Below are positions 35,204-43,174 of a DNA stretch of 64,000 nucleotides, in pieces. The translations under genes and the position numbers were made by a program. A model generated the notes under the pieces. That model saw nothing but the letters and a program-made list of their open reading frames with translations, did no database searches and was not told where the DNA came from. The DNA is taken from the NCBI RefSeq assembly GCF_039522935.1, contig NZ_BAAAEI010000012.1, positions 186,001-250,000 on the forward strand, given 5' to 3'. Position 1 is the stretch's first letter, and each line of letters opens with the position of its first letter. The stretch comes from Bowmanella denitrificans (GTDB lineage Bacteria > Pseudomonadota > Gammaproteobacteria > Enterobacterales > Alteromonadaceae).

Positions 35204-36259
35204 ATGACAGACTTGAACATAAATCAGTATCTGACTGCCATATCGGATGAAGCGCCGTCCGGAGACAATTTGGAGTATGAGCAATCATTCACCGAATTAG
35301 AACGCCTCGCCCGTGGTAAACCTGAACAGATTCTTGGCGATGCCAAAGTAGATGCGGAGCCGCCTGACTGGCGGGCAGTCCGTAAGAGTGCTTTGACTCT
35401 GCTGGATACCAGCCGGGATTTGCGCCTGGCTATATTTCTTTGTCGCGCTTTATTAAACCTCGAAGGACTGGCTGGCTTCAGACAAGGGCTGGCGCTTACA
35501 GATGGCCTGCTACAACAATTCTGGCCTACACTGCATCCTCAACTCGACCCCGATGACGACAATGATCCGGTACTGCGTATCAATACCTTGCTGACCTTAT
35601 GCGACAGAGAGGCGACCTTATCGACGCTGTATCGTGCCCCTCTTACTGTGTCTCGTTTGTTTGGTCCCATCGGACTGCGTCAGGTGCAAATTGCCAAAGG
35701 CATCATAAGCGATGACGGTCAACAAGGGGAAACACCGGACCTTGCCGGTGTGTCAGCCGCTTTTATGGATTGCCCCATTGATGACTTAAAGCAGACAGCA
35801 GAGGATTTAAGCAGCAGCATCGATTCTGTGAAAGCCATAGACAATTTTCTCACCACCACCTTAGGCGCCAGTCAGGCGCCTGATCTCAGTGCATTGCTAG
35901 CTCCTCTCAATGATGCTCAAGTCGTTGTCAATGAATATCTGGCCAGAAGGGGGCAGGACACTGATACCCCAGTTGCAGGAGAAAATGGGGAAACGGCCGG
36001 GGAGATCCAGCAAGTGCAGCAACCAAACAACAGCGGCGAGATTAACAGCAGGGAAGATGCCACCAGGCAGATGGACAGAATTATTGAATATTTTCGCCGC
36101 CATGAACCTTCCAGCCCTGTGCCTTTACTGCTGCAACGGGCTAAACGACTAGCCACCCTAGATTTCCTAGAGATCCTTCGCGATATGGCGCCAGACGGAC
36201 TGCAGCAGGCGAGGAATGCTGGCGGTCTGGACAAATCTGGCCTAGATGATGATTCCTGA
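35204..36259 (+). CDS. tssA: T6SS assembly protein TssA
   Basis: A 351-residue protein of the short TssA class. The N-terminal ImpA domain shows AISDEAPSGDNLEYEQSFTELERLARGKPEQ and PPDWRAVRKSALTLLDTSRDLRLAIFL. The C-terminal part (SREDATRQMDRIIEYFRRHEPSSPVPLLLQRAKRLA) forms the multimer ring. TssA coordinates sheath and tube polymerisation. It has no strong ribosome site. First gene of operon 2. Confidence 0.94.
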   Translation: MTDLNINQYLTAISDEAPSGDNLEYEQSFTELERLARGKPEQILGDAKVDAEPPDWRAVRKSALTLLDTSRDLRLAIFLCRALLNLEGLAGFRQGLALTDGLLQQFWPTLHPQLDPDDDNDPVLRINTLLTLCDREATLSTLYRAPLTVSRLFGPIGLRQVQIAKGIISDDGQQGETPDLAGVSAAFMDCPIDDLKQTAEDLSSSIDSVKAIDNFLTTTLGASQAPDLSALLAPLNDAQVVVNEYLARRGQDTDTPVAGENGETAGEIQQVQQPNNSGEINSREDATRQMDRIIEYFRRHEPSSPVPLLLQRAKRLATLDFLEILRDMAPDGLQQARNAGGLDKSGLDDDS

Positions 36260-36294
36260 CTATGTTTAAACCTTTACCGTAAGGAGTACAAGAA

Positions 36295-36798
36295 ATGGCC
36301 AAGGCAAGCAGCCAGAAGTTTATTGCAAGAAACCGTGCGCCAAGAGTTCAAATTGAATACGACGTCGAACTATACGGCGCAGAAAAGAAAATTCAGTTGC
36401 CCTTTGTGATGGGGGTAATGGCTGATCTGTCGGGCAAGCCCAACGAGCCTTTGCCGCCTGTAGCAGACCGTAAAGCACTGGAAATAGACGTAGATAATTT
36501 TGATGACCGACTCAAGGCCATTAAGCCCAGAGTGGCCTTCCAGGTGCCCAATACTCTTACCGGAGAAGGCAATCTGAGCATCGATATCAGCTTTGACAGC
36601 ATGGACGATTTTTCACCTGCAGCAGTGGCTCGCAAGGTGGACGGCTTGAAAGAACTGTTGGAAGCAAGAACCCAACTGTCAAATCTGATTACCTACATGG
36701 ACGGCAAAACCGGCGCCGAGGAACTGATCGGCAAAATTATGAATGATTCGGCACTGCTGCAGTCTTTGCTGGCAGAGAAAAAACCGGCCAGTGAATAA
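36295..36798 (+). CDS. tssB: T6SS sheath small subunit TssB (VipA)
   Basis: A 167-residue sheath protein with the conserved APRVQIEYDVELYGAEKKIQLPFVMGVMADLSG start and FDDRLKAIKPRVAFQVPNTL. Together with TssC it builds the contractile sheath. An AAGGAG ribosome site precedes the ATG; 35 bases follow tssA and 32 separate it from tssC. Confidence 0.98.
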   Translation: MAKASSQKFIARNRAPRVQIEYDVELYGAEKKIQLPFVMGVMADLSGKPNEPLPPVADRKALEIDVDNFDDRLKAIKPRVAFQVPNTLTGEGNLSIDISFDSMDDFSPAAVARKVDGLKELLEARTQLSNLITYMDGKTGAEELIGKIMNDSALLQSLLAEKKPASE

Positions 36799-36830
36799 CG
36801 GGCAAAACGGAACATGGAGTATTTGTCATC

Positions 36831-38324
36831 ATGACTGAATTAAAGAACGAAGCTCAGCAAGAAGTTGCGGAAAAAATTGAAGCCAATGATTTCCAGTCGC
36901 TGTTGCAAAAAGAATTTAAACCTAAGTCAGAACGTTCAAAAGAAGCCGTAGAAACAGCAGTGCAAACGCTGGCTGAACAGCTGTTAAAAGACACCGCGGT
37001 TATCTCTTCGGATGTTATAGGCACGATTCAGGCTCTGATTGCTGAAATCGATCAAAAATTGTCAGATCAGGTTAACCTGATTCTCCACCATGAAGACTTT
37101 CAGAAGTTGGAAGGTACCTGGCGCGGATTGCACCATTTAGTGAACAACACCGAAACCGATGAAATGCTGAAAATTCGGGTAATGAATATCAGCAAGAATG
37201 ACTTGGGTAAAACCCTGAAAAAATTCAAAGGCACGGCTTGGGACCAAAGCCCCATCTTCAAGAAAATCTATGAAGAGGAGTATGGTCAGTTTGGTGGTGA
37301 ACCCTATGGCTGCATTATCGGCGACTACTACTTCAGTCATAGCCCACAAGATGTAGAACTACTGGGGGAAATGGCACAAGTCTCGGCGGCCTGCCATGCG
37401 CCATTTATTTCCGCAGCGGACCCGTATTTACTGCAAATGGATTCCTGGCAGGAACTCAGCAATCCAAGGGATTTAACCAAAATTTTCCAGACGCCGGAAT
37501 ATGCTGCCTGGCGGTCATTGCGGGAATCAGATGACTCACGCTTCTTGGGTTTGACCATGCCTAGAGTTCTGGCCAGATTACCTTATGGTTCAAAGACCGA
37601 TCCGGTCGAGGAATTTGATTTTGAGGAAGACACCGAAGGGGCCGATCACTATAAGTACACTTGGGCTAACTCCGCTTATGCCATGGGCGTTAATATTAAT
37701 CGCTCATTTAAGATGTTCGGCTGGTGCTCACGGATTCGCGGAATAGAATCCGGCGGCGCAGTAGAGGGCCTGCCTACCCATACCTTCCCCACGGATGACG
37801 GTGGTGTGGACATGAAATGTCCCACCGAAATCGCCATCAGTGACCGCCGTGAAGCTGAGCTGGCCAAAAATGGCTTTATGCCACTAGTGCATAAGAAAAA
37901 CTCCGACTTTGCCGCATTTATCGGCGCGCAATCTTTGCAGAAGCCCTTTGAATATGACGATCCCGATGCCACTGCCAACGCAAACTTAGCGGCGCGTTTG
38001 CCCTATCTTTTTGCCAGTTGCAGATTTGCCCACTATCTTAAATGTATCGTCAGAGACAAGATCGGCTCATTCAAGGAAAGAGAGGCCATGCAGAAATGGC
38101 TGCAGAAATGGATTATGAATTATGTGGATGGAGATCCAGCCAATTCCACCGAAGAAACCAAAGCCAGAAAACCCCTTGCTGCCGCAGAAGTGGTAGTAGA
38201 GGAAGTGGAAGGTAATCCGGGTTATTACACTTCTAAGTTTTTCTTGAGACCTCACTACCAGTTGGAAGGGTTAACGGTCTCACTAAGGTTGGTATCACGC
38301 CTGCCGTCTGCGAAGAGTGCTTGA
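36831..38324 (+). CDS. tssC: T6SS sheath large subunit TssC (VipB)
   Basis: A 497-residue sheath protein. Family segments include EGTWRGLHHLVNNTET, GEPYGCIIGDYYFSHSPQDVELL, the PRVLARLPYG stretch and the C-terminal YYTSKFFLRPHYQLEGLTVSLRLVSRLP. Length is typical. Expression should be high, with hcp following after 71 bases. Confidence 0.98.
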   Translation: MTELKNEAQQEVAEKIEANDFQSLLQKEFKPKSERSKEAVETAVQTLAEQLLKDTAVISSDVIGTIQALIAEIDQKLSDQVNLILHHEDFQKLEGTWRGLHHLVNNTETDEMLKIRVMNISKNDLGKTLKKFKGTAWDQSPIFKKIYEEEYGQFGGEPYGCIIGDYYFSHSPQDVELLGEMAQVSAACHAPFISAADPYLLQMDSWQELSNPRDLTKIFQTPEYAAWRSLRESDDSRFLGLTMPRVLARLPYGSKTDPVEEFDFEEDTEGADHYKYTWANSAYAMGVNINRSFKMFGWCSRIRGIESGGAVEGLPTHTFPTDDGGVDMKCPTEIAISDRREAELAKNGFMPLVHKKNSDFAAFIGAQSLQKPFEYDDPDATANANLAARLPYLFASCRFAHYLKCIVRDKIGSFKEREAMQKWLQKWIMNYVDGDPANSTEETKARKPLAAAEVVVEEVEGNPGYYTSKFFLRPHYQLEGLTVSLRLVSRLPSAKSA

Positions 38325-38395
38325 TATCGCGTAAATGTGACGTAAGTAACGAGCAATACTGCTCAGAATGGAAATGAAACAAGAGGAGAGTCGTC

Positions 38396-38878
38396 ATGGC
38401 AGTTGATATGTTCATCAAGATTGAAGGTATCGATGGAGAGTCTAAGGATAAGGCCCATAGTAAGGAAATAGACGTACTTGCATGGAGCTGGGGAATGTCA
38501 CAGTCAGGAAGTATGCACGTTGGTGGCGGCGGTGGTGCCGGCAAGGTCAATGTGCAGGACATGTCATTTACCCATTGGTTTGATAAAGCCTCAGCCAACC
38601 TGATGCTTTACTGTGCCAATGGTAAGCATATTCCCAAGGCCACACTAGTGGTGAGAAAAGCCGGGGAAAATCCGTTGGAGTATATCAAGATTACAATGAC
38701 GGATGTGTTGGTTACCTCTGTCAGCACCGGTGGCAGCGGTGGAGAGGACAGACTGACTGAAAATGTCAGCCTGAACTTCGCCAAGGTTAAGGTGGAATAT
38801 CAAGAGCAGGCTAAAGATGGTACCGGTCAGGCTGGTCCAGAGTTTGGCTGGAATATTGAAGAAAACACCACGGCCTGA
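38396..38878 (+). CDS. hcp: T6SS tube protein Hcp
   Basis: A 160-residue Hcp (TssD). The fold markers are DMFIKIEGIDGESKDKAHSKEIDVLAWSWG and FTHWFDKASANLMLYCANGKHI, with a glycine-rich loop (VGGGGGAGK). Hexameric rings of Hcp form the inner tube and carry small effectors. It has a strong AAGAGGAGAG ribosome site and is followed by a terminator-like hairpin, which would favour extra Hcp over downstream genes. Confidence 0.97.
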   Translation: MAVDMFIKIEGIDGESKDKAHSKEIDVLAWSWGMSQSGSMHVGGGGGAGKVNVQDMSFTHWFDKASANLMLYCANGKHIPKATLVVRKAGENPLEYIKITMTDVLVTSVSTGGSGGEDRLTENVSLNFAKVKVEYQEQAKDGTGQAGPEFGWNIEENTTA

Positions 38879-38894
38879 TTGTAGTCGCACCAAA

Positions 38895-38916
38895 GCCCGG
38901 TCTCTGGCCGGGTTTT
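38895..38916 (+). terminator. Partial terminator after hcp
   Basis: CCCGG and CCGGG with a seven-base loop are followed by TTTTGGCTTGTTT, 17 bases after the hcp stop codon. It may attenuate transcription between hcp and tagJ. Confidence 0.65.
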
Positions 38917-38946
38917 GGCTTGTTTACCCCTGGCGGATTTGTCTTT

Positions 38947-39738
38947 ATGTCTAATGCCGAACAATGCCTCAAGCAAGGAGACCTGCCTGCGGCCCTGAAA
39001 GAACTGCAAGCGGCCATAAAAAGCCAACCAGCTAAACTGGAGTTACGTGTTTTCTTGTTCCAACTTCTGGCGCTCAGTGGCCAGTGGAACCGGGCGCTAT
39101 CACAATTGGAAGTGATTAAAAACCTGGATGACAGTGCGCTTGCCATGTATCACACCTACAAACCCGCATTGTTTGCCGAAGCCATGCGCGAAGAGGTATT
39201 CGCGGGACGGCGCTCTCCGATGTTATTTGGTCAACCGGAAAACTGGATGGCACTCTGTATTCAGGCATTAGCAGCGTCAGCACAACAGCAATATGAACAG
39301 GCACAAAGCCTCAGACAACAGGCATTTGAGCAAGCGCCTGTCTCACCGGGGCAAATTGACAATCAGGATTTTCAATGGATTGCCGATGCCGACAGCCGCA
39401 TCGGGCCATTTCTGGAAGCCGTGGTGAAAGGGACTTATTACTGGATCCCATTTTGCAGAATTCAGGCCATAGACCTTCAAGCCCCTGAAGATCTTCGCGA
39501 TATGGTCTGGCAACCCGCCCATCTGACCTGGACAAATGGCGGCCAGGAAGTCGCACTGTTACCCAGCCGCTATTCTGGTTCGCACAACAGTGAAGACGCG
39601 CAAATTCAGTTGGCGCGCAAAACTGATTGGTTGCCTTGCGCCGGTGAATACCACGGTGCAGGTCAGCGAATGTTGACTACTGATGTAGATGACTATCCCC
39701 TCCTTAGTATCCGTCACATTCAGTTCAATAACGATTAA
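38947..39738 (+). CDS. tagJ: T6SS accessory protein TagJ (ImpE family)
   Basis: A 263-residue ImpE-family protein. N-terminal TPR-like helices (AEQCLKQGDLPAALKELQAAIKSQPAKLELR) precede the conserved C-terminal part with YYWIPFCRIQAIDLQAPEDLRDMVW. TagJ binds the N-terminal helix of the sheath protein TssB and can assist ClpV. ATG 38947 is chosen as the family start. Confidence 0.9.
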   Translation: MSNAEQCLKQGDLPAALKELQAAIKSQPAKLELRVFLFQLLALSGQWNRALSQLEVIKNLDDSALAMYHTYKPALFAEAMREEVFAGRRSPMLFGQPENWMALCIQALAASAQQQYEQAQSLRQQAFEQAPVSPGQIDNQDFQWIADADSRIGPFLEAVVKGTYYWIPFCRIQAIDLQAPEDLRDMVWQPAHLTWTNGGQEVALLPSRYSGSHNSEDAQIQLARKTDWLPCAGEYHGAGQRMLTTDVDDYPLLSIRHIQFNND

Positions 39739-39766
39739 ACAGTACTGGTAGACAGGAGCAAGGAAG

Positions 39767-40297
39767 ATGGCGGAACTCTACCAACAACACAAATTGCAGC
39801 CTTCGCTGCTGGATCGGCTGACCGATGACGTGTTGTTGCAACAAACCCCTGATGGACAATCTGCCAAGTCCACAGATCAGATAGAAAAATTCTACATTAA
39901 TGCGCGCAAACTCAGAGAAGTGGTGATACGCGATCTGGCCTGGTTACTTAATACGGTTAATCTGGATGCAGTGATGGACCTGACAGATTTCCCGAATGTG
40001 TCCAAATCTGTGGTTAACTTTGGTGTACCCGAGCTGACAGGCAGCATCATCTCACAGTTAGATGCCGCCAGCCTGGAGAAGAAACTGCAGCGCATTATCT
40101 TGTGCTATGAGCCAAGAATTTTACCTAACACATTAAAAATAAAGGTAAAAAAAACTGATCAAATGTCCCGCAATGCTCTGCGGTTTGAAATCGAATGTGA
40201 TATCTGGGGGCAACCGGTACCAGAACATTTAAGCGTACAGTCTGAATTGGATCTGGATACGGGTTCTGTCTCTTTGCAACAACGAAAAGTAGGCTGA
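39767..40297 (+). CDS. tssE: T6SS baseplate protein TssE (gp25-like)
   Basis: A 176-residue gp25-like baseplate wedge protein. SLLDRLTDD at the N-terminus and VIRDLAWLLNT...FPNVSKSVVNFGVPELTG are the usual signatures, with the EPRILPNTLKIKV stretch later. It sits 28 bases after tagJ and one base before tssF. Confidence 0.95.
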   Translation: MAELYQQHKLQPSLLDRLTDDVLLQQTPDGQSAKSTDQIEKFYINARKLREVVIRDLAWLLNTVNLDAVMDLTDFPNVSKSVVNFGVPELTGSIISQLDAASLEKKLQRIILCYEPRILPNTLKIKVKKTDQMSRNALRFEIECDIWGQPVPEHLSVQSELDLDTGSVSLQQRKVG

Positions 40298-40298
40298 T

Positions 40299-42170
40299 AT
40301 GGATCCATTGTTTCTCAGGCATTATGAAAGAGAATTGCAGTTTGTCCGTGAAATGGGCGCAGAGTATGCCCGCGAGTTTCCGCGCATCGCCGGGCGATTG
40401 GGTATCGATGGGGTGGAAACCGCCGATCCCTATGTTGAAAGGCTGTATGAGGGATTTGCCTTCCTGGCCGCCCGGCTGCATATGCGCCTTGATGCAGAGT
40501 ACCCTAAGTTTACCCAGAATCTGCTGAATATTGTTTACCCCCAGTACCTGGCTCCCATCCCCTCCATTGCGATTGCGCAGATTACCCCCGAAGCACAAGC
40601 CAGCCTGGAACAAGGCTGCTTAATTCCGCGCAATACTGCATTTAAGGCTAACCGGCGCGAAGGGGATCAGAGCGCCTGCGAATACAGAAGTTGCCATGAC
40701 GTCACCCTGTGGCCGGTGGCCATCAGCGAAGCCAGCTATTTTACCAACATGGCGCTGGTGAAAGATGTGCCATTAGGAAAAAATAAAGCCAAGGCAGGTC
40801 TGCGCTTAACCCTGCAAAGTACCGACGAACAACCCATCCCTGTTGGCTTTCTTAACTGCATCAACCTGTTTCTGGCCGGTCACAATCATCTTGCCGTACG
40901 GCTTTACGAACAACTGTTTGCCAATGCCTGCGCCATCGTAGCGCGCCCGGCCACAACCGATCAGAATTGGCAACAAGTGTTTCCTGTCAGCCACCTGCAT
41001 CAAACAGGTCTGGATGCAGAGCAAAGTCTGTTTCCGGAAGATGCCAGGGGATTTTCCGGTTACCGGATGTTGAGGGAGTATTTCGCATTCCCCGATCGCC
41101 TGCTGTTTGCTGAACTCCGCGATCTGGCCACGAAACTGGCCCCTTACCGCGCCACCGAGTTGCAGTTGTTAATTCTGTTTGACCGGGTAGACAGCGAGTT
41201 AGAGCAGCGTTTATCCGCCGAGGATTTCGCACTGTTTTGCACTCCGGTTATAAACCTGTTCCCGAAACGCTCCGATCGCATTCACCTCAACACCAGAGAC
41301 GAGGAATACCACCTGGTGATTGACAGAACCAGGCCACTGGACTTTGAAGTGTTTCAAATCAATAAGGTACAGGGTTACGGCGACCAGACTGACGATCAAA
41401 AAGAATTTTTACCCTTTTACGCTTGTTATGACCTCACCGATTATCCGCAACACAGTGCTTTTTATACCTCGCGCCTGGAGCGTCGTTTGTTATCCACCCA
41501 TCAGCGTCGGCATGGCCCGCGCTCCAACTATATAGGCAGCGAAACCTATGTTTCACTGGTGGATAATCGGGAGAAAGCTTTCCAGTCGGATTTCAAACAA
41601 CTGGAAGTACATACTCTGTGTACTAACCGCGACTTACCCATTCATATGCCGGTTGGGAAAGGCACAACAGATTTTACCCTGGAGGTCAGTGCACCGGTGG
41701 CTTGTATACGTTGTATAAAAGGCCCAAGCAAGCCGAAGCCTTCACTGGCTCATGAACAGGGTGAATCGGCATGGCGCCTGATAAACCAATTGTCGCTTAA
41801 CTACTTGTCTCTTGCAGACGAAGCACAGGGGGCAGCGACCTTACGCAGCATCCTCAAGCTTTATGGTGATCAGCAGGACCCGGTCATCAGCAAGCAAATT
41901 GATGGGCTAAGTACTATCAGTTGCAAAGCGGTTACCAGGCGAAATCCGGGGGCAGGTCCCATTGCCTTTATCAAAGGACTGGAAATTACTTTGACCTTTG
42001 ATGAGAGCGCTTTTGCCGGTTCAAATTGCTTTTTGCTCGGGGCGGTGCTGGAACGCTTCTTTGCCTTGTATACCTCTATCAATTCATTTACTCAAACCCT
42101 GGTAAAAACCCAGGAACGCGGGGAGATCGCCAGATGGCCGATAAGAGCAGGGCAGCGCCAGATCCTCTGA
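40299..42170 (+). CDS. tssF: T6SS baseplate protein TssF (VasA)
   Basis: A 623-residue baseplate protein. It begins MDPLFLRHYERELQFVREMGAEYAREFPRIAGRLG, the invariant TssF start, and contains VERLYEGFAFLAARLHMRLD and TQNLLNIVYPQYLAPIPS. Two TssF and one TssG form the wedge. The last 37 bases overlap tssG, implying coupled translation. Confidence 0.97.
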   Translation: MDPLFLRHYERELQFVREMGAEYAREFPRIAGRLGIDGVETADPYVERLYEGFAFLAARLHMRLDAEYPKFTQNLLNIVYPQYLAPIPSIAIAQITPEAQASLEQGCLIPRNTAFKANRREGDQSACEYRSCHDVTLWPVAISEASYFTNMALVKDVPLGKNKAKAGLRLTLQSTDEQPIPVGFLNCINLFLAGHNHLAVRLYEQLFANACAIVARPATTDQNWQQVFPVSHLHQTGLDAEQSLFPEDARGFSGYRMLREYFAFPDRLLFAELRDLATKLAPYRATELQLLILFDRVDSELEQRLSAEDFALFCTPVINLFPKRSDRIHLNTRDEEYHLVIDRTRPLDFEVFQINKVQGYGDQTDDQKEFLPFYACYDLTDYPQHSAFYTSRLERRLLSTHQRRHGPRSNYIGSETYVSLVDNREKAFQSDFKQLEVHTLCTNRDLPIHMPVGKGTTDFTLEVSAPVACIRCIKGPSKPKPSLAHEQGESAWRLINQLSLNYLSLADEAQGAATLRSILKLYGDQQDPVISKQIDGLSTISCKAVTRRNPGAGPIAFIKGLEITLTFDESAFAGSNCFLLGAVLERFFALYTSINSFTQTLVKTQERGEIARWPIRAGQRQIL

Positions 42171-43153
42171 GTCTGTACCGGCAGATGCAAGAGGAACCAT
42201 TCCGTTTTGGTTTCTACTCTGCCGTGCGCAGAATTGAGCGGGTACTGCCAGGTACTGAACAACTTGGCCGTACCGCCAGGCCAAAGGATGACGTGATACG
42301 ATTTGGCCAAACTCCATCCATGACCTTCGCTCCTTCCACTTTAGCCGAATTTAGTCTGTCACCCGGGCAAAAACCCAAACTGGATGTGTACTTCTTTGGT
42401 TTGTACGGGCCAAACGGCCCTCTGCCACTGCATTTAACCGAGTATGTACGGGATCGTCAACGCAACCACGCCGATCACAGTCTGGCCCGTTTTACCGATG
42501 TATTCCATCACCGCTTTCTGACCTTCTTCTATCGCAGTTGGGCCGATGCACAGCCCACGGTGAACCTGGACCGCCCCAAAACTGACCGGTTTGTGATGCG
42601 TATCGGCAGTCTGATGGGGCTGGGCCTTGCTGAAAGCCGCGGACGCGACAGCATTCCTGATTTTGCCAAGCTGCATCTGGCCGCCAGATTCGCGCAGCGT
42701 AACAGAAATGCAGAAGGGTTATGCGCCATTCTGACCCTCTACTTTCAGTTGCCGGTGCAGTTGCAACAATTCGTTGGTCAATGGCTACCCATTGATCGTG
42801 AAGATCAGCTATGTCTTGGTGGAAACCCTCAGGCCAACCAGTTGGGCCTGACCAGCAATCTTGGCAGCAGAGTCTGGCAATGTCAGGGCAAGTTCCGCTT
42901 AATCATCGGCCCGATGAGCCTGACCCAATATCAAGCATTCCTGCCGGGTGGGCAGAGTTTGCAAAGGCTGAAGGATCTCGTCCGGCATTATCTGAACCAT
43001 GAGCTGGACTGGGATGTGAGATTAATTCTGGCGCGCCAGCAGGCCAAAGCGGCCTGCCTGGGGCAGAGCACAACACTGGGCTGGACAAGTTGGATGTTTA
43101 AAGGCTTGCCCGCAGGGGATTTGCAGGACCTGACCTTAGAAGGCCAGGCGTAA
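42134..43153 (+). CDS. tssG: T6SS baseplate protein TssG (VasB)
   Basis: A 339-residue baseplate protein. Family parts: YRQMQEEPFRFGFYSAVRRIERV, GLYGPNGPLPLHLTEYVRDRQRN and FTDVFHHRFLTFFYRSWADAQP. ATG 42134, preceded by GGGGAG, overlaps tssF by 37 bases; the frame is open further upstream but family length supports this start. Confidence 0.96.
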   Translation: MADKSRAAPDPLSLYRQMQEEPFRFGFYSAVRRIERVLPGTEQLGRTARPKDDVIRFGQTPSMTFAPSTLAEFSLSPGQKPKLDVYFFGLYGPNGPLPLHLTEYVRDRQRNHADHSLARFTDVFHHRFLTFFYRSWADAQPTVNLDRPKTDRFVMRIGSLMGLGLAESRGRDSIPDFAKLHLAARFAQRNRNAEGLCAILTLYFQLPVQLQQFVGQWLPIDREDQLCLGGNPQANQLGLTSNLGSRVWQCQGKFRLIIGPMSLTQYQAFLPGGQSLQRLKDLVRHYLNHELDWDVRLILARQQAKAACLGQSTTLGWTSWMFKGLPAGDLQDLTLEGQA

Positions 43154-43174
43154 AATTATACGGGAGATAAACCA